In this document: positions 7,315 to 19,636 of the stretch, in pieces
How positions within the stretch are numbered: position 1 is the first letter of the stretch
Layout: the number at the start of each line of letters is the position of its first letter
Source of the DNA: Comamonas sp. KCTC 72670
GTDB lineage: Bacteria; Myxococcota; Myxococcia; Myxococcales; Myxococcaceae
Direction of reading: 5' to 3'
DNA: 64,000 bases
NCBI GenBank assembly: GCA_014656495.1
Contig: BNCN01000004.1
Span: 501,071 to 565,070, forward strand
The notes under the pieces: model-generated
Database searches by the model: none
The model's input: only the letters and a program-made list of their open reading frames with translations
What the model was told of the DNA's origin: nothing
Made by a program: the position numbers and the translations under genes

Positions 7315-9033
7315 TTACAGCATGCTGGCGATGTCCTTCACCGGCTGCGGCGCGGCCTCGGTGTTCGCCAGCGCGCCCGTGGCGGCGCCGAAGATCAGGG
7401 AGGCGGGGTTGATGCGGCCCTTGGTGAAGGCCCCGGCGACACCCTCCGCGGCGCCCTTGATGGTGTTGAGGTAGCCCTTCGCGGCGCCCTCGAACACGCC
7501 CTTGACGCCACCCTCCGAGTTGCCGATGCCCGTCAGCACGTTGCTGACGCCCGGCAGGAACCACAGGTGCTTGCCCGCCTCACCCGCGAACCACTGGAAG
7601 TTGTCCTTGTTGCTTCCGTCCGCCTTGACGTGGGTGTCCTTCGTGGTGGGCAGCTGGTGCTCACCCAGGAACGAGTACCCCTGCTCGGCGAAGTCCTTCA
7701 CCATGCCGGCCTCGGTGCCGTGGCGCGCGTCGCCGCTCTTGGTGATGCCCTCGATGTTGCCGTCGCCCTTGCCGTTCTTGACCTTGTTGGAGCGGTCATC
7801 GCCCGTGGAGGCCTTCGCGCTGTCGATGAACTCCAGCACCTTGGCCAGGCGGTAGACGGCGTCCGGGTTCTGCTTCGCGTCCTTCAGGTCGAGCTTGGGG
7901 TCGATGCCGGTCTGCTTGCAGAGCTGCTCGAACTTGATGTCCTTCTGGCGGCCCAGGTTCTTGAGCACGGGGGTGTCGTCGACGATCTGCGCGGCCGTGC
8001 GCTTGTCGCCAGCGGGGCGCTTGTCCTTGGCGCTCGGGACGCCGTTGTTGGTGGGCTCGGGCGCCGGCTCAGGGGCCTTCTTGAGGTTCTCGAGCTTGGG
8101 GGCTCCGCGGGGCGCGAAGGTGCCACTCTCGTAGCGCGGGGCCAGATCGCCACCGACTCGGAACGCCGGCATGGGCGGACGCGCCATGACGGGGGCCTCG
8201 AACCCACCCACGGGGTCGAGCGGGCCCATGGGCATGTTCCCGGACGGGAGCGCGGCCCCCGGACCGAAGGCGCCCATGGGGGGCAGACCGGCGCCCGGGC
8301 CGAAGGCACCCATCGGCGGCGGGGGCAGGGCCGCCGGGCCAAAGCCCATCGGCGGGAGACCGGCCGGAGGACCGAAGGCATCCATGCCCATCGGCGGGAG
8401 CGCGCCACCCGGACCGAACGCGCCCATCGGCGGCGGGGGCAGGGCCGCGGGACCGAAGCCCATCGGCGGGAGACCGGCCGGAGGACCGAAGGCGTCCATG
8501 CCCATGGGGGGCAGGCCGGCGCCCGGGCCGATGGCGCCCATCGGCGGCGGCGGCAGGGCCGGACCGAAGGCATCCATGGGGGGCGGCATGGCCGCTGGAC
8601 CAAATCCGCCCATCGGGGGGGCCATGAGCGCCGGGCCAAAGCTGCTGGCGGCGTGGAGCGCCGCGGGGCCGAACTCGGCCGCCGTCTGGAGCGCCATGGG
8701 GCCGAGGTCGTTCACCGTCTGGAACAGCATCTCGCGGCCGGAGGGCCGGTTGGGGGCGCCCGGGCCCTGCGGACCCTGGGGACCCGCGGCCGGGCCGGAG
8801 GGCCGATTGGGGGCGCCCGGACCCTGGGGACCCGCGGCCGGGCCGGTGGGCCGGTTGGGCGCGCCCGAGGTCTGGAACGAATCGGAGGGGCGGGAGGGCT
8901 TGGTGTCGGCGGCGGGCGGGCGGCGGATGCGGGTGTCCTGATCCAGACCCGTGGGCGCCGGCTTCGGAGGCGGCTTGGCGGAGGGCTGCGCGGCACCGGG
9001 ACGCTTGGAGACGGAAGGGGGCTTGATGCGCAT
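7315..9033 (-). CDS. Large Pro/Gly/Met-rich protein of unknown function
   Basis: 572 aa from the ATG at 9033; a GGTGA-type site lies about 5 nt upstream, and longer in-frame starts give an unlikely leader. There is no signal peptide. Residues 1-55 are basic and Pro-rich (RIKPPSVSKR). A middle region has collagen-like GAPNRPSGPAAGPQG repeats and then many PPMGAFGPGAGLPPMGMDAFG-type repeats. A non-repetitive C-terminal domain of about 250 aa follows, with charged helices (QLCKQTGIDPKLDLKDAKQ), a Gly/Asp-rich NGKGDGNIEG segment and a hydrophobic Gly/Ala segment near the end (SLIFGAATGALAN). I do not recognise the C-terminal domain. An intrinsically disordered scaffold or an effector secreted without a Sec signal are possibilities only. 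Confidence 0.6.
   Translation of the reverse strand: MRIKPPSVSKRPGAAQPSAKPPPKPAPTGLDQDTRIRRPPAADTKPSRPSDSFQTSGAPNRPTGPAAGPQGPGAPNRPSGPAAGPQGPQGPGAPNRPSGREMLFQTVNDLGPMALQTAAEFGPAALHAASSFGPALMAPPMGGFGPAAMPPPMDAFGPALPPPPMGAIGPGAGLPPMGMDAFGPPAGLPPMGFGPAALPPPPMGAFGPGGALPPMGMDAFGPPAGLPPMGFGPAALPPPPMGAFGPGAGLPPMGAFGPGAALPSGNMPMGPLDPVGGFEAPVMARPPMPAFRVGGDLAPRYESGTFAPRGAPKLENLKKAPEPAPEPTNNGVPSAKDKRPAGDKRTAAQIVDDTPVLKNLGRQKDIKFEQLCKQTGIDPKLDLKDAKQNPDAVYRLAKVLEFIDSAKASTGDDRSNKVKNGKGDGNIEGITKSGDARHGTEAGMVKDFAEQGYSFLGEHQLPTTKDTHVKADGSNKDNFQWFAGEAGKHLWFLPGVSNVLTGIGNSEGGVKGVFEGAAKGYLNTIKGAAEGVAGAFTKGRINPASLIFGAATGALANTEAAPQPVKDIASML
8172..8870 (-). repeat. Pro/Gly/Met and GAPNRPSG coding tandem repeats
   Basis: Imperfect tandem repeats within the preceding gene. 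Two near-identical copies of a 45-bp block occur around 8346 and 8459, with further PPMG.FGPG units from about 8230 to 8620; about 8715-8870 holds three GAPNRP.GPAAGPQG units. Likely prone to slippage or recombination. Confidence 0.7.
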
Positions 9034-9196
9034 GGGGATCACCAGGGTTTTGACAGCGAGGAGTGCTGCTTTGGCGAGTGTGTCCCGCCCATGCGCTGTC
9101 TCACTGCAGCGCCTATGCCACCCTATGTGTGTTTCGTAACGTGTTGATTTCACATGCGCGCTTCGGCTTCAGGGGGCCCGTGTGAGGCGCTTGGCC

Positions 9197-9212
9197 GGTG
9201 ACTGCAGTCACC
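9197..9212. promoter_or_regulatory. 16-bp perfect palindrome, possible operator
   Basis: GGTGACTGCAGTCACC lies in the 293-bp gap between the divergent genes starting at 9033 (minus) and 9327 (plus). A further half-site, AGTCACC, is at 9227-9233. Perfect symmetry plus a third half-site suggests a regulator-binding site; no regulator is identified, and nothing else in the gap is recognised. Confidence 0.35.
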
Positions 9213-9326
9213 AGGCGGATGGCGCCAGTCACCACGAGGAGGCCCTCACCCGCGCCAGGCCGGTCCGCCCGTCGCGCTCCGCGCGCCTTCCTCATCCAGG
9301 GGGATGCGGATAGGAGTCACCGGGAC

Positions 9327-10415
9327 ATGTCGAAGAAGACCGGATCGCTGGCGACGCTGTGGAAGCGGGTGGAGAAGAAGGCCGTCCAGGCGCTGGGCAA
9401 GGGCGCCGCGGGCAAGTACCTGGAGGCGCTGGAGCCGCGGGGGATGCCGTTCTCCAAGGGATTCGACCCGTCCTCACTGCTGCCGGCGGAGTACGTGGAG
9501 CTGGTCCAGGCGTTGGGCTACCGGTGGGTGTCGGGCGCGTCTTCGACGCTGGCGTTGCTCCCGCCGCGCTGGCAGGTGGGCCTCTCCCAGCAGACCGGGG
9601 TGCCCGACCGCAAATGGGAGGAGGTCCGAACGGAGCGAGAGGCGGGGACGCACGCCTATGCGTTCGTGATGTTCGCCGCCCACGACCTCGAGGACGTCAA
9701 CGGCTTCGCCTTCGGCAAGAGCGCTGACGGTGACGCGCTCGTCGTCTGGGCCGTGGAGGACAGCCTCCCGGTGGAGGAGCTGGGGCCCTTCTCCACGTGG
9801 CTCGCGGAGGCGTTGGAGGCGCTTTCCGCATCCCTGGACGAAGCGGGGGCGGGCGCGACGTCGATGGAACCTCCGGACCTGGCCGGCGCCTCGCTTCCAA
9901 TCAAGGCGAAGTCCAAGGCGTCCGCCGCGTCGAAGAGCCCCGCGGCCTTGTTCGAGAAGTTTCCTCGGGACTCCAAGGAGTTGCTGTTCAACGGCCGCAA
10001 GCTGGGGGAGCTGCCCGCGATCATCGGCGAGTTCACCGAGCTGGAATCTCTCTGGGTGCGCACCACGGGCATCAAGCAGGTGCCTCCAGAGCTGGGCCGG
10101 CTCACCAAGCTCAAGAAGCTGGACCTGTCGTTCAACCCCGAGCTGACCGAGCTGCCGACGGAGCTCGGGGACCTGGCGTCGCTCGAGTCCATCAACCTGA
10201 ACCGCACCGGACTGACGACGTTGCCGGACTCCCTGGAGCGCCTGCGCCGCCTGACGTTCGTGGACCTGCAATCCACGCCCCTGAAGGCGCTGCCGCCGGT
10301 CCTCTTCCGGATGCCGTGGCTGCGGACGTTGGACCTCTACTGGACGACGCTGCCGCCCGAGGAGGTCGAGCGGTTCCGGCGCGCGGTTCCGGAGTGCAAG
10401 GTGGGCGTGAGCTGA
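9327..10415 (+). CDS. SUKH (SMI1/KNR4)-like domain protein with leucine-rich repeats
   Basis: 362 aa from the ATG at 9327, with AGGAG 11 nt upstream. Residues about 25-175 look like a SUKH/SMI1-KNR4 fold: LLPAEYVELVQALGYRW, then a run ending in DALVVWAVEDSLPVEELGPF and STWLAEALEAL, the usual 'value strand, then WL helix' ending. From about 210 to 345 there are five or six LRRs of 22-23 residues of the bacterial LPxxL type (LGELPAIIGEFTELESLWV, QVPPELGRLTKLKKLDLS, ELPTELGDLASLESINLN). SUKH proteins are often immunity proteins in toxin systems; with LRRs it may be a protein-binding immunity or scaffold factor. That is inference: no toxin gene is adjacent. No signal peptide. Confidence 0.6.
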   Translation: MSKKTGSLATLWKRVEKKAVQALGKGAAGKYLEALEPRGMPFSKGFDPSSLLPAEYVELVQALGYRWVSGASSTLALLPPRWQVGLSQQTGVPDRKWEEVRTEREAGTHAYAFVMFAAHDLEDVNGFAFGKSADGDALVVWAVEDSLPVEELGPFSTWLAEALEALSASLDEAGAGATSMEPPDLAGASLPIKAKSKASAASKSPAALFEKFPRDSKELLFNGRKLGELPAIIGEFTELESLWVRTTGIKQVPPELGRLTKLKKLDLSFNPELTELPTELGDLASLESINLNRTGLTTLPDSLERLRRLTFVDLQSTPLKALPPVLFRMPWLRTLDLYWTTLPPEEVERFRRAVPECKVGVS

Positions 10416-10472
10416 GCGCCCGGGCGGGCCGTGGCTTCTCTCGCCGTGGGACGTCCGGTATAGACCGGGGCC

Positions 10473-11234
10473 ATGGCGTTCATTGCGTTCTCCACCATCA
10501 AGGGCGGCGTCGGGAAGACGACGCTGTGCTCGCATGTGGCGGCGGCCCTCGCGGATGCCGGGCGCCAGGTGTTGCTCCTGGACCTGGACCCGCAGGCCCA
10601 TGCGTCGCTGGTGCTGGGGTTGGAGAGCCGCGAAGGACCGTGCGTCGGTGACGCGCTCGGGCCCCGGCCCAAGCACACGCTGGCGCAGGTGGTGGTGGCC
10701 TCGCCCAAGCGGCCGGGCCTCTTCATCGCGCCCGCCGCGCCGCGGATGGCCACCCAGGAGCGCGAGCTGTTCCAGTGGGGCCACCGCCTCCAGGCCATCC
10801 CCCGCGCCTTGAAGTCCCTGGGCTGGACGCCCGACGTCATCCTCGCCGACACGCCGCCGAGCATTGGCGCCTACACCGAGGCCGTGCTCGCCACCGCGGA
10901 CCTCGTCGTGGCCCCCGTGCCCACTGGCGCGTTCGCGCTGCAGGGCCTGGGCGAGATCGAGTCCGCGTGGCGCGAGGTGCGCGAGGACGGCGGTGAGCTG
11001 GTCGCCGTCGTCAACCTGTGGGACCGGCGCACGACCGCCACCAACGAGGCCATGGAGGGCGCGCTCAGCGAGTCCACCGTGCCCGTGCTGCGCTCGCGGA
11101 TTCCCCGCTCGGAGTCCATCAACCAGGCGGGGCTGGGTTACGAGGTGGTGTTCGACACGAGCCCCCAGGCGGCCGGCGTGGAGGAGCTCCGCGCGCTGGC
11201 GCACGAGTTGGGCAAGCGCGTGGGGCTGCGCTGA
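10473..11234 (+). CDS. ParA/MinD-family ATPase, orphan (no ParB nearby)
   Basis: 253 aa. Deviant Walker A KGGVGKTT at residues 10-17 with the signature Lys, then LLLDLDPQAHASL (Walker A' with D and Q) and DVILADTPPSIGAYTEAVLA (Walker B plus switch), as in ParA. LVVAPVPTGAFALQGL is typical of ParA/Soj. ATP-dependent dimers of this family position DNA, protein clusters or motility machinery. No ParB-like gene or parS-like repeat is seen, so cargo positioning rather than chromosome segregation is likely. It follows the SUKH-LRR gene by 57 bp on the same strand; a shared transcript is possible. No strong Shine-Dalgarno before the ATG. Confidence 0.8.
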   Translation: MAFIAFSTIKGGVGKTTLCSHVAAALADAGRQVLLLDLDPQAHASLVLGLESREGPCVGDALGPRPKHTLAQVVVASPKRPGLFIAPAAPRMATQERELFQWGHRLQAIPRALKSLGWTPDVILADTPPSIGAYTEAVLATADLVVAPVPTGAFALQGLGEIESAWREVREDGGELVAVVNLWDRRTTATNEAMEGALSESTVPVLRSRIPRSESINQAGLGYEVVFDTSPQAAGVEELRALAHELGKRVGLR

Positions 11235-11253
11235 GCGGCGCCTGAAAACACGA

Positions 11254-11288
11254 ACGGCACCGCGCGCCCACCGGGCGCACGGTGCCGT
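11254..11288. terminator. Strong bidirectional terminator between parA-like gene and rnk
   Basis: A 16-bp stem with one mismatch (ACGGCACCGCGCGCCC / GGGCGCACGGTGCCGT) around a 3-nt loop. An A-rich stretch (TGAAAACACGAA) precedes it, giving a T-rich tail for minus-strand transcripts from rnk. It lies 20 bp after the plus-strand stop and 15 bp beyond the rnk stop. Confidence 0.75.
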
Positions 11289-11302
11289 CCAGGTGCCGTC
11301 AC

Positions 11303-11719
11303 TCAGAGGTGGTAGTGGCCCGCGGCTTCGGGCTGATAGGGCACCGCCACGATGCGCAGGCGCTTGCTGCGTCCGCCCGGCAGCGGCCAGGTGATGGACT
11401 GCCCCACGGACAGGCCGATGAGGGCGCTGCCGATGGGGGCCAGCACGGAGATGCGCCCGTTGTCGCTGCTGGCGTCCCGGGGGTAGACGAGCGTCACTTC
11501 CCGGCGCTCTCCAGACTGTTCGTCCTCGAAGACGACCGTGCTGTTCATCGTCACGACGTCGGGCGGCACGGCTTCCGAGGCGACGACGCGGGCCCTCGTC
11601 AGCTCCGCGTCCAACGCCTCCGCGAACTCGGCCGTACGGCCGCCTCCGTTGTGGTCCACCACCTGGCGCAGGCGCTCCAGGTCGGTTTCGGTCACGATGA
11701 GGGACTGTTCGCTGGTCAT
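11303..11719 (-). CDS. rnk: Regulator of nucleoside diphosphate kinase (Rnk), GreA/GreB C-terminal family
   Basis: 138 aa from the ATG at 11719, chosen for GGAGG 9 nt upstream. An N-terminal helical part (LERLRQVVD, AEALDAELTRARVV) is followed by an FKBP-like GreA/GreB C-terminal fold. PPDVVTMNSTVVFED, VTLVYP, ISVLAPIGSALIGLSVGQSI and the ending YQPEAAGHYHL match Rnk very closely. Rnk binds RNA polymerase near the secondary channel and affects NTP/NDP kinase levels in gamma-proteobacteria; the role in myxobacteria is inferred. It is upstream of no gene on its strand and ends at a strong terminator. Confidence 0.85.
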   Translation of the reverse strand: MTSEQSLIVTETDLERLRQVVDHNGGGRTAEFAEALDAELTRARVVASEAVPPDVVTMNSTVVFEDEQSGERREVTLVYPRDASSDNGRISVLAPIGSALIGLSVGQSITWPLPGGRSKRLRIVAVPYQPEAAGHYHL

Positions 11720-11828
11720 GTCACGGGCCTCCAGTGGGAGGGAGTTGCGGGTTGAACCCATTCCAACCCCTCGGCCCGCTGCTTATTCCCGAGTCGTCCT
11801 CCTGGACGACCCGGGCGTCCCACACCGC

Positions 11829-13289
11829 TCAGAAAGCGCAGTCCGCGCCCCGGGTGGGGAGGACGGAGCGGCCCCCGGACAGGTACGCGTCGCACGCCTT
11901 CGCGGCCTCGCGGCCATCCGAGAGCGCCCAGACGATGAGGCTGGCGCCCCGGCTCGCGTCGCCCGCGCAGAACACGCCCTCCGCCGACGTGGCGAAGCGC
12001 GCGTCCACCTGGACGGTGCCCCGGGGCGTCAGCTTCACGCCCAGCTCCTCGGACAGGGTGCCCGTCTCCGGCCCCGTGAAGCCCATGGCCAGCACGAGCA
12101 GGTCCACCTCGAACGTCACGTCGGAGCTGGGCCGCTCGATGATGCGGGGCAGGGCGCCGGGGGCGGGTTGGAGCTCGACCTCCACGGCGTGCAGCGCCTG
12201 GAGCCGCCCGTTCTCCCCCGTCAGCCGCTTCGTCATCAGCGCGAACCGGCGCTCGCCGCCTTCCTCCTGGCTGGTGGAGGTGCGGAAGATGAGCGGCCAC
12301 TTCGGCCACGGGTTGCCCTCGGCCCGAACGGCGGGGGGCGCGGGGAGCAGCTCCACCTGCCGCACGCTCTTCGCGCCCTGGCGCAGCGCGGTGCCCAGGC
12401 AGTCCGAGCCCGTGTCGCCGCCGCCCAGCACCACCACGTGGCGTCCGGCCGCGTCCAGCGCGGGGTCCTTCTCTCCGTGCGACGAGACGAGCCGGTTCTG
12501 GTGCTCCAGGTACGTCATGGCCGGGACCACGCCGGACAGCTCGCGGCCGGGGACCTCCAGCTCGCGCGGCCGGCGCGCGCCCAGGGCCAGCACCAGCGCG
12601 TCGTGCCTCGCGCGCAGTTCGCGGTAGCTGACGGCGCCGCCCACGTCCACGCCGGTGACGAAGGTGATGCCCTCCGCCTCCATGAGCGCGAGGCGGCGGT
12701 CCACCACCGACTTCTCCAGCTTGAAGTCGGGGATGCCGTAGCGCAGCAGGCCGCCGGCCCGGGCGTCCCGCTCGTACACGGTGACGGTGTGTCCCGCCGC
12801 GTTGAGCTGCGCCGCCGCCGCCAGGCCCGCGGGGCCCGAGCCCACCACGCCCACCGTCTTGCCGGTGCGCCGCGCCGGAGGCCGGGCCTTCACCCAGCCC
12901 TCCGCGAAGGCGCGCTCGGCGATCTCCTTCTCCATCTGCTCGATGGTGACCGGATCCCTGTCGATGGCGAGCACGCACGCGGCCTCGCACGGCGCCGGGC
13001 ACAGCCGCCCCGTCATCTCCGGGAAGCCGTTGGTGCGGCTGAGCAGGTCGTACGCCTCACGCCAGCGCCCGCGGTACACGGCCTCGTTGAAGTCGGGGAT
13101 GAGGTTCCCCAGGGGACAGCCCTGGTGACAGAAGGGGACGCCACAGTCCATGCAGCGCCCGGCCTGCCGCTTCGCCTCGTCGGCGGACAGCGGCAGCGCG
13201 AACTCGCGCCAGTCGTTGAGGCGCTCCGCCGTGTCCCGCTTCTCGGCGTGGACGCGTTCCCACTCGATGAATCCCGTCGGCTTGCCCAT
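11829..13289 (-). CDS. gltD: Glutamate synthase small (beta) subunit
   Basis: 486 aa, standard length for NADPH-GOGAT beta. The N-terminal Fe-S domain has paired Cys clusters: CMDCGVPFCHQGCPLGNLIP at about residues 46-65 and CPAPCEAAC near 97-105. An FAD-binding motif follows (VGVVGSGPAGLAAAAQL), then the NADPH-binding VVVLGGGDTGSDCLGTA, and ALVLAMGFTGPE-type segments near the C-terminus (LVLAMGFTGPETG). The subunit takes electrons from NADPH and passes them to GltB for reductive transfer of glutamine amide to 2-oxoglutarate. The start lies 3 bp after the gltB stop, so the two are translated from one message. Cytoplasmic. Confidence 0.95.
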   Translation of the reverse strand: MGKPTGFIEWERVHAEKRDTAERLNDWREFALPLSADEAKRQAGRCMDCGVPFCHQGCPLGNLIPDFNEAVYRGRWREAYDLLSRTNGFPEMTGRLCPAPCEAACVLAIDRDPVTIEQMEKEIAERAFAEGWVKARPPARRTGKTVGVVGSGPAGLAAAAQLNAAGHTVTVYERDARAGGLLRYGIPDFKLEKSVVDRRLALMEAEGITFVTGVDVGGAVSYRELRARHDALVLALGARRPRELEVPGRELSGVVPAMTYLEHQNRLVSSHGEKDPALDAAGRHVVVLGGGDTGSDCLGTALRQGAKSVRQVELLPAPPAVRAEGNPWPKWPLIFRTSTSQEEGGERRFALMTKRLTGENGRLQALHAVEVELQPAPGALPRIIERPSSDVTFEVDLLVLAMGFTGPETGTLSEELGVKLTPRGTVQVDARFATSAEGVFCAGDASRGASLIVWALSDGREAAKACDAYLSGGRSVLPTRGADCAF

Positions 13290-13292
13290 GGC

Positions 13293-17864
<4,572 letters not shown>

Positions 17865-18095
17865 CAAGGGTCCCCTTACCCGACGACGCGGGTAGTCATT
17901 AATGCTTTGTCGCAACACGCTAACGCGCTGCGTTGGCTGGCGTAAAGGGAAGTCCCCACGGGATGTTTCACGGAGGGTGGGGCGAGGAGGGGCCTGGCGG
18001 GCCCGGGGATGAACTACAGTGCCGCGCTTTGTCGCATTCCGGCGGTGCCCTGGGGGCGCTGGCGCTTGGATGCCGCTCCGCGGAAGGCCGCTCCC

Positions 18096-18584
18096 ATGCC
18101 CTACACCCCGATCATCGGCACGCTGGGTTACGTCATGTCTCCGGACGGGCAGCGTGTGCTGCTCATCCACCGCAACGCCCGCCCCGACGACGCCCACTTC
18201 GGGAAGTGGAACGGCCTGGGCGGGAAGATGGACCGCGACGAGGACGTGGCCGCCTGCATGCGCCGCGAGATTCGCGAGGAGGCGGGCATCGAGTGCACGC
18301 AGATGGTGCTCCGCGGCACCCTGTCGTGGCCCGGCTTCGGCAAGCACGGCGAGGACTGGCTGGGCTTCGTGTTCCGCATCGACCGCTTCGAGGGCACGCC
18401 GCTGGAGCGCAACCCGGAGGGCTCGCTGTCCTGGGTCCCGGTGGCGGACATCCCGGCGCTGAACCTCTGGGACGGGGACCGGCACTTCCTGCCGCTGGTG
18501 TTCGACGCCGACCCGCGCCCGTTCCACGGCGTCATGCCGTACGCCGGGGGCAAGGCCCTGAGCTGGAGCTACAGCCGCTTCTAA
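18096..18584 (+). CDS. NUDIX hydrolase (MutT-like)
   Basis: 162 aa from the ATG at 18096, with GGAAGG 8 nt upstream; an earlier in-frame ATG at 18009 would add an unlikely leader. The complete Nudix box Gx5Ex7REUxEExGU is at about residues 42-64 (GGKMDRDEDV, MRREIREEAGIE). MPYTPIIGTLGYVMS and VLLIHRNARPDD-HFGKWNGLGGK resemble the MutT/8-oxo-dGTP diphosphatase branch, as does LSWVPVADIPALNLWDGDRHFLP. Substrate is inferred: oxidised purine nucleotides are most likely. Cytoplasmic. Divergent from gltB with a 231-bp gap. Confidence 0.88.
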   Translation: MPYTPIIGTLGYVMSPDGQRVLLIHRNARPDDAHFGKWNGLGGKMDRDEDVAACMRREIREEAGIECTQMVLRGTLSWPGFGKHGEDWLGFVFRIDRFEGTPLERNPEGSLSWVPVADIPALNLWDGDRHFLPLVFDADPRPFHGVMPYAGGKALSWSYSRF

Positions 18585-18675
18585 CCAGCGGTCATCACGG
18601 GGGTTGGGGCTCGCGGCCCGCCGTGGACGGGGGGCGGACCGTGTTCCGCCTGCGCGAAAATTGACTCAGAGCGCG

Positions 18676-18704
18676 TTGACGCACGCAGGCGCGGGGGGTA
18701 TCCA
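18676..18704 (+). promoter_or_regulatory. Candidate sigma-70-type promoter for tonB-pepSY
   Basis: TTGACG (18676-18681; 5 of 6 to consensus) and TATCCA (18699-18704; 3 of 6) separated by exactly 17 bp. The predicted start of transcription, about 18711, lies just upstream of a Fur-box-like palindrome, a layout expected for iron repression. Confidence 0.45.
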
Positions 18705-18719
18705 CAGCGGCAGTGAAAG

Positions 18720-18734
18720 TGAGAACGATTCTCA
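18720..18734. promoter_or_regulatory. Fur-box-like operator
   Basis: TGAGAACGATTCTCA is a 7-1-7 inverted repeat that closely matches the Fur core TGATAATnATTATCA and its common variant TGAGAATnATTCTCA. It directly follows the candidate promoter and precedes tonB and a PepSY gene, both typical iron-uptake functions. Confidence 0.65.
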
Positions 18735-18781
18735 ATTTCGAATCTGCGGCTCCGTCCCCCGAGGTAACGGGGCTGACGGCG

Positions 18782-19603
18782 GTGAAGTCCACCGGCGCGC
18801 TCTTCCGCATGGGGGAGTCCGCGACGGCGGAGGGGTTCCTGCGCCGCTGGAGCGGAGCGGGCGTCCTGGCCGTGGCCCTCCACGCTGGCGTGCTCGGGGC
18901 CGCGATGTCCGTGGCGCCGGCCGCGCCGACGCTGAAGGTGCTCGAGGAGCCGGAGCTGGTGCTGCTGGCCCTCGCCGCGCCGCCGCCCCCGCCTCCCGCG
19001 GGGGGAGGTGCGCTTCAGCAGACGCCGGCGAAGCGGGAAGTTCAGCGGCAGGCGCGCCCCCGGCCCACGCCTCGGGTGGTGCCCGCGCCGGTGACCCGGC
19101 AGGAGCCCGAGCCCGTGGCGGAGGTGAGGCCGGAGACGCCTCCGGAGCCGGATCCCGCTCCAGCGCCCGAGCCAGAGGTCGCGCAGGCGCCCGCCGACAC
19201 GGCCGCCGCGTCCGCGATTGGCGGGGTGGTGGGAGGCGTGGTCGGTGGTGTCGTGGGAGGAACGCAGGGCGGCGTCGTCGGTTCCATGGCGGTTGGCGGC
19301 ACCGGTGACGCGCTGAGCTTGAAGCAGGTCATGCGTCCTCCGACGGTGCTCAACGCGGTGACGCCGGAGTACCCGCGGCTGGCGAAGCAGCGGAACATCG
19401 AGGGCGTGGTGGTGGTGCGCGTCATCGTTGGCACGGATGGTCGCGTGGAGCCGGAGCACACGAAGGTGTTGCGTTCGGTGCCCGCGTTGGATGCGGCGGC
19501 GATCGCCGCGGTGAATCAGTGGCGTTTCACGCCGGCGCTCGGCCGTTCGGGGCAGCTGGCGCGAGTCATCATCGATGTGCCCGTCAATTTCTCACTGAAG
19601 TGA
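18782..19603 (+). CDS. TonB family energy-transducing protein
   Basis: 273 aa from the GTG at 18782. The frame is open from a GTG at 18713, but that codon sits at the predicted transcription start and the Fur box covers the following codons, so I prefer the downstream GTG, which has GGGG about 9 nt upstream; an ATG at 18809 is also possible. One N-terminal membrane segment (GVLAVALHAGVLGAAM), a periplasmic Pro-rich rod (runs of P, PEPEPVAEVRPETPPEPDP), a Gly/Val stretch (IGGVVGGVVGGVVGG), and a C-terminal TonB domain (VTPEYPRLAKQRNIEGVVVV, AAIAAVNQWRFTPA). It should couple ExbBD proton motive force to outer-membrane receptors for siderophores or heme. PepSY gene 33 bp downstream. Confidence 0.85.
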   Translation: MKSTGALFRMGESATAEGFLRRWSGAGVLAVALHAGVLGAAMSVAPAAPTLKVLEEPELVLLALAAPPPPPPAGGGALQQTPAKREVQRQARPRPTPRVVPAPVTRQEPEPVAEVRPETPPEPDPAPAPEPEVAQAPADTAAASAIGGVVGGVVGGVVGGTQGGVVGSMAVGGTGDALSLKQVMRPPTVLNAVTPEYPRLAKQRNIEGVVVVRVIVGTDGRVEPEHTKVLRSVPALDAAAIAAVNQWRFTPALGRSGQLARVIIDVPVNFSLK

Positions 19604-19636
19604 GCGCTGGCGCGGGGGCGCGCCGGGTCCACTCCC

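Noticed and set aside
17865-17960. Possible sigma-70 promoter for gltB in the AT-richer stretch
   Set aside because: No -35/-10 pair with correct spacing and more than three matches in each box could be found, so it is not listed as a site.
17865-18527. Upstream extension of the gltB frame
   Set aside because: Overlaps the NUDIX gene on the opposite strand, and the ATG at 17864 has a ribosome site and the usual short propeptide before Cys23.
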